In this document: positions 20,101-29,385 of the stretch, piece after piece
Numbering within the stretch: position 1 is the stretch's first letter
Layout: every line of letters starts with the position of its first letter
From: Trichomonas tenax
Lineage: Eukaryota; Parabasalia; Trichomonadida; Trichomonadidae
Assembly: GCA_023091735.1 (NCBI GenBank)
Contig: JALKBU010000175.1
Span: 1-64,000, forward strand
Direction: 5' to 3'
DNA length: 64,000 nt
Translations under genes and position numbers: made by a program
Notes under the pieces: model-generated
Database searches by the model: none
What the model was told of the DNA's origin: nothing
Seen by the model: the letters and a program-made list of their open reading frames with translations, nothing else

Positions 20101-23100
20101 TCACAGATCAACAGCAAAAGCAAAATGATTTCATCATCGATGTTTGCTTGTTTATACAGACAGCACAAATTCGAAATGATTGATGATAATTTGATTTACC
20201 AGATCCTCGGAAATTCTGTTTCTTGTTGGCATTTGTTGTATTCTCTTCCACACGATGCTGTCATTAAATTGGCAATGAACATCAACGCTGAAGAGTTGGA
20301 TCACCAAATGTCAAAGAATATCATCACAGCGCTTTCCGCTCACATGATGTATGATGACACATGGCCTCCGCTTCTTTATATTGTTACTAAAGGAGGATGC
20401 AGTGATCTCAATAACATCAATTTCTCAACTTTTGATACAACAGTAGTGATTCCTTTCTTAAGTATTGCTTGTTCTTTAGCTTATGGTTCAACTTTGTCAA
20501 ATCCTGATTCCAAGTGGGCGAAACTCGCTTCAGATATATTAACTGAACTCGTGAAGTCAGTAATTCCAAAAATTAAGAAGTTCTCACCAGAGTATACGAT
20601 GTGGGTTTCGTTATTGATGTGTCTCGGTCATGGATTGGAGAGTGCTGATAACGTTTCTCCTGATCCAGCGAGATGCGAAGTTATTTTCGGTGTTCGTCCA
20701 ACACCAAAGCACAGAATACGAAGAGTCAGTGATGCTGTTACAAACAGATTACATAGACAAGGAAGTTTCGTAGAAGAAGCTTCAAAAGCTCGTCCGAGAG
20801 CAGGAAGTAAAATCAGTGATGAAAGGAATGTCAATCAAGTTGCAAGTGACGGCAGTACAAACAACAGTCCATCACATTCTTACACGAATTACAGTCTAAA
20901 CAGCATCAACACAAACATTCCAAACCAAGATTGTGAAACAGACTCCGTTAGCGAAGTTTCTGACTTCTCGACTGATGAAGCGTTCTATTCACAGCCTGCT
21001 TATGAAAAGAAGCCTGCTTCGAGGAGATTCCAGAGATCATCAGCAACAGCAAGTGGCACAAACATTCAGATTCCTCCTCTGCTTCCTGTTGGAAAGATTG
21101 GATCTGCTCCACGCGAATTTAATTTACCGAGATCACCAACACCAACATTAATTCCAAGCACAACACATTCAGCGACACTTTCACCAGATGTTTCTGCTTC
21201 AACATTCATCATCAGTGGATTACCAGGTGAAGTCAAATACACACCAATGATTGGAAAAGAGATCGAACATATCGTTAGGAAGACTTTACCACAAAAGATC
21301 GAAATCGGTCCTCTTTCAGCGCTGATACCATCATTCACAAAGTTCGATGATTCTGAAAATGGTTTCGATCTCTTATGGAACGATATCGACAATTATCTTT
21401 ATTATTGCAGTGAGATTTTCGGCACAGAAAATTGCAGCCAAATCAACCAATCAGTGATGAACGCAATTGCTTTGTTCATCAAATCAATTGTTGTTCATCA
21501 TTCAACACCACAAGCTTTGTTAGTTCCACCTTCATCATCTGCACAAAAATCTTCGGTTTCAACACTTTTGTCTATGATCGTCAGTCTTATTTTGCAGGAT
21601 AACATCGATAGGCACATTTTCTCGATTGTTTGCAATTTGATTCTCGATGGATGGCTCGGAGAGAACACTGAAGGAATATTGATGTCCGCAGTTATCAAAT
21701 GCAGATCTGATATGACGCTGATCAACCAGAACTTCATTCTTTGTTTGGCTTTCTTACCAAGAATTATCACATCAATGGGCGCTGTTATCAACGAAAGCTG
21801 CGATTGGGTGTTCAGCGGTGACCAAATTAAGGATTATCCAACACTTGCTGCTTGCGCAATGTCAACTGCAATTATGGTTGGTGGAATGGAAAACATCATC
21901 AAAGCTTTGAACGCGAATAATGAGCGTTGGCAGAAAGCATTCTCAGACACGACGGATAATCCATTGACATCTGATAGAGCTCTTAAAAGTTTAGCAGAAG
22001 AATGCTCGCACAGAGCTGACCAAATGAATGAACGATTGATCAAAGAAAATGAACAATCTGCACAAATGATCAAACAAATTCGTGCCCAAGGAAATGAGTT
22101 TTTGTCCAACATTTCATTGATGACATCAATTGCAAATCGTGTCTGTGATTCAATTGCTGAAACATACTTAGATGCAATGGAAGCTTCTTATACATTAACT
22201 CTTCGTAGAAATGAACTTTATTCATGGAAGATTTCCAAATTCCATGGAAAGAGAAACGAAAGGCAATGTTTGACGATGCTCGGCGATCCAGTTCTTCCTG
22301 CACGAAGATTCGATCCAAGTCCATTCGATTATAAGATGCCTCCGTATCCCGGTGGTTCTATTCCTCAATTATACGAAACTCTTTATGAAGAAATTGTTTT
22401 CAAAAAAATGCCAAAGTATCTTTGGGAGTTCAGTGTTGATCTTCCTGTATCAGAAGTCATTGATAACAAGCACAAATTGTTCTGCTGGTATTTCAACACA
22501 ACGCCTTCAAACCTTTTGTTTGTTGCCGAAAGACTTTTCAGCGAAGGAAACGAGTTCAAAGTCATCGCCAATTCAAAGATTTTGTGGGGAATTGATCCTC
22601 TTCCTGGAATTTTCCTGATCTCAGCAACTCACATATTTTATATCGAAGGATTAAGTCTCGACCAGAATGGAATTGTTATCAACAATTTCATTGATACAGA
22701 AAATTTGGCTCTGAGATTTTACTCTCAAGTTATAATGAATGGATATTTCGGCAAAAGCTTCACATTTTGTGGACACATTGGTTTCCAGATTCCTCTCAAC
22801 GATTTGATATCTGTTCATCCACACAATTGGCTGCAGAAGAAGATATCCATTGTTTTATCTTTCATTCGTGGTCAACAATTCTGTTTGATCACTGATGAAC
22901 AAACCACATCGAAGTTGATCACAACTTTCGATCAAATCATTGATGCAACAATGCAAACACTTCCACCATATATCCCAACAGTGTTCACACCAATCAACAA
23001 TGCAAGATTAATGAACAACTCGTTGAAGGATGTTCAAAATCAATGGATGAACGGCCAAATTCCGACATTCATTTACATTTCAGCGCTCAATATTTACTCT

Positions 23101-24762
23101 GGAAGAACTGCTTGTGATCACACACAGTATTATGTATTCCCTTGGGTTCTTTCCAATTACGATTGCCCAGAATTCATTGACTGCGAGAACAGAGATTTAA
23201 CAGTTCCAATGGGACAACTTCCAAGTGAACGTCGCAAAGGATATGACAACACATTCGAAGATTCTGATCACCAGTTCTTCTATGGATCTCATTACATGCA
23301 CTTTGGTGTCGTTCTCTTCTTTAACTTTAGAGTTGATCCGTTCTGTCTTCTCGGCATTCACTTGAACAGAGGTTGGGATCATCCAAACAGAATTTTCACT
23401 TCAATATCAGATTCATGGAGATCTGCAAGCTTCTCAACACCCGCTGATGTTAAAGAATTACCTCCTCAGTTATATTGTGCTCCAGAAATATTAACGAGTG
23501 AGACAATGAAATTCGTCTCTGCAGAAAGAGACGCGAGTAACGTTGTCCTTCCAACATGGTCAACAAATCCATTCGACTTCACATATAAGATGATGCAATC
23601 ATTGGAGTCCTTCAAAATCGGCCTCAAATTGGGATCGTGGATTGATTTGATCTTTGGTACAAAGAGCCGTGGAGAAGCAGCTATTGCAGCAAAGAACCTC
23701 TTCCATCCACTCACATATAGTGAAAGAGAAAAAGATGATGATCCACTTGAAACAGAAGCGAATGAAATGTGCATTATTAATTTCGGTCAATGCCCAGAAC
23801 AGATATTTACAAGAGATCATCCACCACAAAAGTTTTCATACACATGGGATTTAATGACATCGCGCGATACATTCGTTCAGCAAATAATACCACCAGAGAA
23901 TTCATTTTCTTGTGTTGTTTTTGGAAATCACATTCATTTTGCACCAAAGTTTGCTTTTGCTTTATCAGAACTTAAAAATTACGTTACACTGAAGAGCATT
24001 AAGATTCCTGATTCATACTGCACTTATGCAAACTCCACAGATGGTCTCTTCGTTGTAACTGGAACTAAATCAGGATTAGTGATGCTCTTTAAAGTGATTT
24101 ACAAGAACAAGCAAGCAATGAGTTCTGAGATCATCGATAGACTGTTTATTGGAAGTTACATCAGTTCTGTTGCAGTTTCTTCTGCTCATTTCATTATTTG
24201 CATTGCTCATGAAAATATTGTCAACGTTTATGACATTGGTACGCAATCGATGTTATACACTATTACGTGTGAAAGTAATGTCAAGAACGTTATAATTGAC
24301 GACTCTTCGTCCGTTATTTTCGCTATCCTCAATAACACTATCATCGAATACTCTCTTAGTTGCATCAAACTTTGTGAATATACTTCGAAGCGCAAGATTA
24401 CTTCTGCCTGCACTTCCAACATTCCAAAGAGTTTTGCTGAAAGATTTGTTGTTGTTTGCTATGATGATCTCATTGTTAGATTCTTGGCAATCGAAAATCT
24501 CAAATTGTTGAAGGAAGTCCCCATCCCTGATATTGCAACAAGCATCTTCATTCACGACAAATGCGCTCGTTGCGTTTTCTTCTCTCCTGACATGAAATGT
24601 TTCTCAATCGAAAGTTCTGGACTTTCTCCACAATTCCCACTTAGAAAGACACTCGCTTGCATGTGCTGCGTTTGTGGCGCAGACCAAATCAAGTCTTGTG
24701 ACATATGCGATATTTGTGGACGTTTTGTTTGTTCTAAGTGCAAACAATCTTGTCTACATTAA
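17185..24762 (+). CDS. Giant BEACH-WD40 protein with C-terminal zinc finger
   Basis: I take the ATG at 17185 (MSVKNELVDSM), giving 2,525 residues; an in-frame ATG at 17158 adds nine unlikely residues. Order: armadillo-like helical N-terminus (1-650); concanavalin-like/LamG region (about 655-780); more helices; Ser-rich linker (about 1170-1340); PH-BEACH (about 1765-1940); BEACH (about 1950-2220); WD40 repeats (about 2245-2480); Cys-rich finger (last ~35). The BEACH hallmark is clear: QNQWMNGQIPTFIYISALN, SGRTACDHTQYYVFPWVLSNY and FYGSHY. BEACH proteins such as LYST, neurobeachin and LvsA act as scaffolds in vesicle fission, fusion and lysosome traffic. The usual FYVE domain is replaced here by CDICGRFVCSKC, similar to the finger of the ankyrin gene at 2.8 kb. 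No internal stops. Confidence 0.94.
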   Translation: MSVKNELVDSMADMIIVMLTEGCGNEFSQIFTMLLQVIPFFNEIFDNMTNNIDTTRVQAAAQKFLTNVNSNLDVFSQKYTEFQNIIDFLPKFIDKSTTLKIEDTFVSIYVTAVQLCQSYDDRLNKLVPSIIEMFKNPVLSNRFILNDGFMFAIFQKMMNKESQLSETALKLIFSNIHKCNLSIDSNSSTKIIQIVSQSFESLSLDDSLQYSKLLLYLIQNDVDKLYKVAIKAGMFTSFIEKIISLQDLSESISSIIIQFVPFKTSEDQISPGILYIIDALTNENLFSHSVYDSLLQTLDTYIKETKPSDELLKSHLLSQIVFSMNLSNYKAISVFVDLLSFLKYNVDYNILPVVPGVLRLCNFDVAISVDLTELFHLFLQMDTEFQPFATSFFNPFISTLNQKQLTTLFNKYPQLILFIQRFFEFIPKDEDKSTLLQKFISVFSDLEKESEAKFCVAQIIQSKSVLPQITSYLSSYLENKIDASNFVEALMLCSKSNPPLTEYLRINTISSVFKLYQENILNKISLVNYISALAQGRFIRSYCETIYTMLSSLENFTLEPNEYLRLAYGRNLNDTFILTRVCFPFLMQKSEVCKINDYFDMLIIQIYGKFENPLDNVYLPKMSSSYISQKIAKSVVDNSSILLKSSKYEESKFPMFQFTGDDSKFTIKLESNSTTLAFWLNVLEQRVSDFIVFQGVKLMLSKDGIMLDNILISKIEVMRWYFIYLTLNDTTLSIYVNGKLETTTKIQTPTNTTILGGKNSNFTTTLLRFFENNSSSNIENIMKLNYDSVATVDSNLFVSPNNFLNDKYEIEIPKYITGYPQIIPIYPLAKYIRRELCGFNYIFAKFFDQELTQQEGEEYLEALINFQKRGETKLGNIEFASRMSVIASLFDFTEPILKSLIDLFMNPIVDWVAFENFFCDFDRIMNPIYKNALFDKLSQHVTKEGIPPYLLNFLFWSIILGSEDSKEISLIISQINSKSKMISSSMFACLYRQHKFEMIDDNLIYQILGNSVSCWHLLYSLPHDAVIKLAMNINAEELDHQMSKNIITALSAHMMYDDTWPPLLYIVTKGGCSDLNNINFSTFDTTVVIPFLSIACSLAYGSTLSNPDSKWAKLASDILTELVKSVIPKIKKFSPEYTMWVSLLMCLGHGLESADNVSPDPARCEVIFGVRPTPKHRIRRVSDAVTNRLHRQGSFVEEASKARPRAGSKISDERNVNQVASDGSTNNSPSHSYTNYSLNSINTNIPNQDCETDSVSEVSDFSTDEAFYSQPAYEKKPASRRFQRSSATASGTNIQIPPLLPVGKIGSAPREFNLPRSPTPTLIPSTTHSATLSPDVSASTFIISGLPGEVKYTPMIGKEIEHIVRKTLPQKIEIGPLSALIPSFTKFDDSENGFDLLWNDIDNYLYYCSEIFGTENCSQINQSVMNAIALFIKSIVVHHSTPQALLVPPSSSAQKSSVSTLLSMIVSLILQDNIDRHIFSIVCNLILDGWLGENTEGILMSAVIKCRSDMTLINQNFILCLAFLPRIITSMGAVINESCDWVFSGDQIKDYPTLAACAMSTAIMVGGMENIIKALNANNERWQKAFSDTTDNPLTSDRALKSLAEECSHRADQMNERLIKENEQSAQMIKQIRAQGNEFLSNISLMTSIANRVCDSIAETYLDAMEASYTLTLRRNELYSWKISKFHGKRNERQCLTMLGDPVLPARRFDPSPFDYKMPPYPGGSIPQLYETLYEEIVFKKMPKYLWEFSVDLPVSEVIDNKHKLFCWYFNTTPSNLLFVAERLFSEGNEFKVIANSKILWGIDPLPGIFLISATHIFYIEGLSLDQNGIVINNFIDTENLALRFYSQVIMNGYFGKSFTFCGHIGFQIPLNDLISVHPHNWLQKKISIVLSFIRGQQFCLITDEQTTSKLITTFDQIIDATMQTLPPYIPTVFTPINNARLMNNSLKDVQNQWMNGQIPTFIYISALNIYSGRTACDHTQYYVFPWVLSNYDCPEFIDCENRDLTVPMGQLPSERRKGYDNTFEDSDHQFFYGSHYMHFGVVLFFNFRVDPFCLLGIHLNRGWDHPNRIFTSISDSWRSASFSTPADVKELPPQLYCAPEILTSETMKFVSAERDASNVVLPTWSTNPFDFTYKMMQSLESFKIGLKLGSWIDLIFGTKSRGEAAIAAKNLFHPLTYSEREKDDDPLETEANEMCIINFGQCPEQIFTRDHPPQKFSYTWDLMTSRDTFVQQIIPPENSFSCVVFGNHIHFAPKFAFALSELKNYVTLKSIKIPDSYCTYANSTDGLFVVTGTKSGLVMLFKVIYKNKQAMSSEIIDRLFIGSYISSVAVSSAHFIICIAHENIVNVYDIGTQSMLYTITCESNVKNVIIDDSSSVIFAILNNTIIEYSLSCIKLCEYTSKRKITSACTSNIPKSFAERFVVVCYDDLIVRFLAIENLKLLKEVPIPDIATSIFIHDKCARCVFFSPDMKCFSIESSGLSPQFPLRKTLACMCCVCGADQIKSCDICDICGRFVCSKCKQSCLH

Positions 24763-24888
24763 CTTTTTATTATATCTTTTATATTTTGTTTTTATTAAAC
24801 TATGTTAATTTTGTTAATCATCAGAATGCAGTATATTGATCATTATAACATTAACTTAATTTGTATATACTATAGTCTTTAAGGTTAA

Positions 24889-26712
24889 TTAACTTCCCAT
24901 AAATTGCGCAAGAAATAGTTTGGAGATAAATGGATTTCTATATCTCAAAGTACAAATAAAATCACAATAATTCTTCATAACTAAACAATACTCATGCAAA
25001 ATTCTATTTGATTCTCTTCCTATATCATCTATTGCGAATATTCTTAATGTATGAATTCCAAAGTTTTCTTCAGAACCTCCAGGAAGTCTAATTTGCCCAT
25101 CAAACGCTTGCAATTGTCCATTAGATAAATGATGACAGTCGTGATACATAAACTTAGATCCATCGATCGTCGTTGCCATACAAACTCTAGAATTCGAATA
25201 CGAAATTATATTTGCCCGGAAAGAAACATAAGATGCAGGAGCGAGTGAAACAGGAATCTTAGTTAAAAGCTCAATATCAGGATATCTGTTTGCAACAGTT
25301 GAATATTTGAAATTGATTGTGTTTGATGTCATATGGAATTGATCAAAAGCAACTATTGTAACGTTGTGAGTAGATGCAATTTCATAATCTTCTGGAATCT
25401 GGAATTCCAATTTTGTGATATTTGGGAATCTATTTGTGCAAACAAACTTTTTCCGGGCGTATTCTTTCGTTTCATCACGAATAATAATGAGAACTTCAGA
25501 ATCATCAAATATAGCAATGTCAATCGAAGATTGTTCTCCTGCGAGATAAGCATCTTTTAGTTCGCTGAGTGCTTTAATTATTGGTGCTCTGTTGACTAAA
25601 ATTCTAAGCTGCAAAGATGATGTTTCTCCAGCTTTGTCAGTAACGTAATAAACAATTGTATATGTTCTTGGAATCGATGGAAGTTTGAGACTATCGGTAA
25701 ATACGAATAAAGTTCCATCATCGTTATGCGTTAAAACAAATTCAATTTCTTCGCTTTCTATTTGTCGAGTTATATTTACAACTTCGCCTTGTCTTAAAGA
25801 TGGAAGTGATAAATCAATTGAAATGTTCGTATCTGGTTTATATGAATCTTGTAGTGGGTTTCGTAACTGGAGATTATATTTATAAATTTCAAGAATGGTG
25901 ATACTGACAGCGCCGTGGCCACTATTGCCGTTTGTTTCTGCAGTGAGTGAATACTGTGATGGAATTGGAAGATTGCCGGCTTTGTTTTGAGGTTCGGAAA
26001 GAGTTTCACTAACAAATGAACTTCCTCCTGCACCTGCTGCTGCATCAGCACTTCCTGCTGCACCACCAAAGTATCCACCACCACCACCGGAAGCATAACC
26101 ACCATGCTTGGCGCTGCCTCCGTAATACTGGCCACCAGTTGCTTCTGGAATATATTGTGTGGTGCCTCCATGTGTTTGATTTCCACCATAGGCTTTAGTT
26201 GATGGTTTGTTATTATAATTTTCGCCTGATTGGCCTTCTAAACCACCACCAAAACCACCAAGAAATGGTTTATTTCCATATACTGATAATGGATTTCCAT
26301 GGCCTGATCCTCCACCACCAGCAGCAAAAAGAATGCCGCTGCTGTTCGTTGGAGAATTAACAGAGATGAAACTCATTCCACCACCCGATGTTTGGTAGTA
26401 ATAAGAATAATCACCGTATCCTGAGCCGCCTTGGCCAAATGTGGTTCGAGTGTATTTTTCACTTTCTCCAGCGATGCCTTTCTCGCCGGGAAAGATGTAT
26501 AATGTGGTTTTTGTGGTGACTGTGAGAACACCGCTTGCATAACCGCCTTTGCCACCTTCGACAAATGCAGGAGTTGTGAGATTTCCGCCCTGAGCGCCCC
26601 AACACTCAAGTTTGTAACGACCGGGATTAGCAGTGAACTCAAAAGGTGGACAATTGAATGGATCGGCGCAGTTATAGCGGTATAAGAATATATTTGGAGC
26701 AACATTTTCCAT
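24889..26712 (-). CDS. Glycine-rich (ALK-type) surface protein with Ig-like repeats
   Basis: 607 residues. It starts with a short Cys-bearing segment (YNCADPFNCPPFEF) and the block GRYKLECWGAQGG. A Gly/Ser/Tyr-rich region of about 200 residues follows (GGGGSGHG, GGGGGYFGGAAG), as in the glycine-rich ectodomain of ALK/LTK-like receptors. Next come beta-strand Ig/cadherin-like repeats (about 290-560: FVFTDSLKLPSIPRTYTI, THNVTIVAFDQ, HTLRIFAIDD). The C-terminal block after YCLVMKNYC is short and unusual, with no transmembrane span or kinase, so the end may be truncated. The upstream initiator TCACA lies at 26724-26728 (minus strand) and TATAACCTTAT at 26735-26745. Broken relatives sit at 31.4 kb and 37.8 kb. 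Cell-surface location is inference; no signal peptide is obvious. Confidence 0.75.
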   Translation of the reverse strand: MENVAPNIFLYRYNCADPFNCPPFEFTANPGRYKLECWGAQGGNLTTPAFVEGGKGGYASGVLTVTTKTTLYIFPGEKGIAGESEKYTRTTFGQGGSGYGDYSYYYQTSGGGMSFISVNSPTNSSGILFAAGGGGSGHGNPLSVYGNKPFLGGFGGGLEGQSGENYNNKPSTKAYGGNQTHGGTTQYIPEATGGQYYGGSAKHGGYASGGGGGYFGGAAGSADAAAGAGGSSFVSETLSEPQNKAGNLPIPSQYSLTAETNGNSGHGAVSITILEIYKYNLQLRNPLQDSYKPDTNISIDLSLPSLRQGEVVNITRQIESEEIEFVLTHNDDGTLFVFTDSLKLPSIPRTYTIVYYVTDKAGETSSLQLRILVNRAPIIKALSELKDAYLAGEQSSIDIAIFDDSEVLIIIRDETKEYARKKFVCTNRFPNITKLEFQIPEDYEIASTHNVTIVAFDQFHMTSNTINFKYSTVANRYPDIELLTKIPVSLAPASYVSFRANIISYSNSRVCMATTIDGSKFMYHDCHHLSNGQLQAFDGQIRLPGGSEENFGIHTLRIFAIDDIGRESNRILHEYCLVMKNYCDFICTLRYRNPFISKLFLAQFMGS

Positions 26713-26723
26713 CCATCTCTGGA

Positions 26724-26745
26724 TGTGACACTTTTATAACCTTAT
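26724..26745 (-). promoter_or_regulatory. Initiator plus ATAAGGTTATA upstream of the glycine-rich gene
   Basis: Read on the minus strand, ATAAGGTTATAAAAGTGTCACAT puts an AAGGTTATA element directly against a TCACA initiator, 12-20 bp before the ATG at 26712. This is the tightest pairing of the two motifs in the window. Confidence 0.55.
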
Positions 26746-27101
26746 AATATGATTTTCAGAAAATTGCTCAGTTAAATCATAAAATAACGCCGTAAAAAAG
26801 CGCAATAAACCTAAAGATGGTATTTCCAGTAGTATACAGATTGTGATTTTTCGGGGTAATCCAAAAATTTGGCTAACCCCTAAAAATCAGCGCTCTGAGA
26901 ATATCAATAATTATAATTTCCCCAATATATAAAATAAACAATTTCCTATCATTTATATCCAAATCCCAATAAATTATCTAAATGTGTTATTAAAATATAT
27001 TGTTTAATTAATAATCTAAATTCTTATTGTTATGATTTATTAATGGTTTCCTATAAATTGATAAAAATAAAAAATTAATATATTTTTTCTTCTAATAAAT
27101 A

Positions 27102-27860
27102 ATGGTTAATAGTATGTCCATTACAATACTTAAGTCCAATATGTTTGGATTTAATATTACTGATAATGCTTTATCATTAATTCGTAACCAATTATCAAAT
27201 TCGCCATTAATTATTCCATCACAAGAATTAGAATATAACGCATTTCCATTAGCTGCTACAGAAGCTTGTGTACAATCAACAGTTAACATGCCATTGAATA
27301 ACGTAACATGTATTTCAGTAATGTTCCCTAAACATAATAACGATTATACAGTTTTCGAAAATCCTATTTATGATAATATCCAATTAACAGTTAATGGTAA
27401 AAATATACCAGATCAAGTTATTTCAACACTTGGCGCAAGATTTTTACTGTACCAGTTAGTCGCATCAGATCTTTCAAGCGGTTTGAGATGTATTAAAGAA
27501 TATGAAGATTCGCTAACAATGATTAAAAATGAATCCAGCAAAGGTACCAGATATGCTAATTCGTTAAGTGATGCTAGTGGTTTTATGCTGAATTTCCAAT
27601 GTGAAAGATCTAACGCAGGTTATACATTTGATGGTTTTGATAGTGATGGCCAAAATGTTTCCATAAAATTTAGAGGACAACCAATTTATTCAGGTGATAA
27701 CGATACAAATTATAAAGTTATTGATGGTTATTCTCCACAAAATATATCTAAGCCACCACCACCACAAATATGGTTATGTCTTGATACATATTTCGTAGCT
27801 GGCCCTGGAATACTTCAGTATATGAAGATTGGAAGCCCACAAGGTTCACAAGCACCATAA
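27102..27860 (+). pseudogene. Maverick major capsid protein, C-terminal half
   Basis: The 252-residue frame is open from a stop at 27096-27098. The blocks SVMFPKHNNDYTVFENP, LQLTVNGK-like QLTVNGKNIPD, LSDASGFMLNFQCERSNAG, VSIKFRGQPI and PQIWLCLDTYF resemble the C-terminal jelly roll of Polinton/adenovirus-like double-jelly-roll capsid proteins. Full Maverick capsids are about twice this long, so the N-terminal jelly roll is missing. The assignment rests on motif character; a profile search would settle it. No in-frame stop occurs within the frame. Confidence 0.55.
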
Positions 27861-27908
27861 ATAATTTAAAAATAATTACCATAATAAATAATTTGTATTT
27901 TTATATAA

Positions 27909-28265
27909 ATGTATGAGGAAATTAATTATCAAGAACCTACCAAAACATATTTATGGGCAAATACTTTGGAAGTCAATTGACCACCGGAATTTACAGCAAG
28001 TAAAAATCGTAAATATATAATTGTGGAAGATATTAAAGTTAATATTGATAACACATGGGTTCCTGATGCTGTTGCCCATGCTGATTTTGTTGAACGTGAC
28101 CAATATTTTGATTCTGCTATATGTTTCTGTAATGGTCCCGACACAAAACATTTGGCAAAATATGAGATAACTAGACCATTAAGAAAATTCAGAATATGGT
28201 TTACAAATGTTAAAGGAGAAACTTTGGTACATATTATAAATTTCATTTGGCCAGATTTTTACTAA
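27909..28265 (+). pseudogene. Small Maverick-associated protein with one in-frame TGA
   Basis: A 118-codon frame starts at the ATG at 27909, is interrupted by TGA at 27978-27980 (codon 24) and is otherwise open to 28265. It has an acidic, aromatic-rich body (NTWVPDAVAHADFVERDQYF, RPLRKFRIWFTN) and no family I can name. It lies 49 bases after the capsid frame on the same strand. Co-location suggests a structural or capsid-associated role. The single stop fits a CGA-to-TGA change. Confidence 0.45.
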
Positions 28266-28554
28266 TTTATTAGGGTTAACATTTAAAAATATTTTAACCG
28301 CGAATAATATTCACGTTTATTTTCTAATAAATATTATATTGGGACTTCCAACATTCAATATCTTACAATTACAACAGGAAATAGCTAACAATCAAATTAC
28401 ATGTGAAAAAAATAAATGAAAAAATTCAGGAAATTAATACGATATTATTAAATCATTATGATGCTATAAAAAATAATAGCTGAAAAGATTGGGATAACAA
28501 TTGATGATAAGAAATAAATGAAAAATATTAATTATTATTATTTTTGTCTGAAAA

Positions 28555-29349
28555 TTATTGTGGTGTGGATGTTTCTGATGTTAGTCTTGTATATAGAGCT
28601 GTAACTGATTGTACATTATGATCATTATAATACAAACTATTAATATTCATATTATAAAATTTTTCAAATTTCTCAGAAAGCGGACTATTATCAATACCAT
28701 AAGTAGCATTACTAATAACATGAACTGTCAGATTGTACACATCATGAATCACAGACCGTTCTATATCAATTTGTATTTCGATTTGTGGCATAATATAATT
28801 ATCCTTCACATATGAACTAAATTTAGTTTTAAATTTTAAGTCAAGATATCCAGGTGATTCTCTGGTCATATTTTCATCATGAATTTTTGTACATGTATAT
28901 TTAATAATGCTGTTATTAAAATTCATAATTTCTAGATAATAAGCTGTATGTTTCTTAACTTCTATATCATGCTGATAAAACCGTATCAAAATTTTACTAT
29001 CAGTTATTACTGGATTATTTCGATTAAATTTTATTTTTAATATATTATTTTTGTAATTCCAACCATTAATATATAATTCACGATATATAGGTGATGAAAT
29101 TGTTGATATACTATTTCTAACATTACTTATTTCATTATCTACATAACTTTTAGTTGTAAAATTATATGATAATTTTTCTGGTAATGTACAATCTTTATCC
29201 ATTTCTTCAAGTTTTTGGACAACATATTCTTTAATATCTTTAACAATATAACCACTGTTAAGTACTTCGTTAATAATTTTGATAGTTGTTGGGATATCTA
29301 CTGTAGATTCTTTCATTGTATTAATTTCATTAATTATTTTTGCTAACAT
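28555..29349 (-). CDS. Maverick-type hypothetical protein, 264 residues
   Basis: Intact frame. The N-terminal third is helical and charged (IINEINTMKESTVDIPTT, KLEEMDKDCTLPEKL). A C-terminal beta-rich region follows (RELYINGWNYKNNILKIKF, LDLKFKTKFSSYV, MPQIEIQIDIERSV). This helix-then-beta order suggests a spike or fibre-like structural protein, but that is only inference. It is convergent with the capsid frame and co-oriented with the next two genes. Note that it has no in-frame stop although its neighbours do. Confidence 0.45.
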   Translation of the reverse strand: MLAKIINEINTMKESTVDIPTTIKIINEVLNSGYIVKDIKEYVVQKLEEMDKDCTLPEKLSYNFTTKSYVDNEISNVRNSISTISSPIYRELYINGWNYKNNILKIKFNRNNPVITDSKILIRFYQHDIEVKKHTAYYLEIMNFNNSIIKYTCTKIHDENMTRESPGYLDLKFKTKFSSYVKDNYIMPQIEIQIDIERSVIHDVYNLTVHVISNATYGIDNSPLSEKFEKFYNMNINSLYYNDHNVQSVTALYTRLTSETSTPQ

Positions 29350-29385
29350 TATTCAAAAAGAAAAATTATAATTTGATCAATATAT

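Noticed and set aside
26016..26198. His/Leu-rich frame inside the glycine-rich gene
   Set aside because: Antisense shadow of Gly codons (CCA/CCACC on the plus strand), not a gene.
28609..28815. Plus-strand frame inside the Maverick fragment
   Set aside because: It is a shadow of the minus-strand 264-residue protein and is made mainly of Ile/Asn/Met codons from AT-rich antisense.
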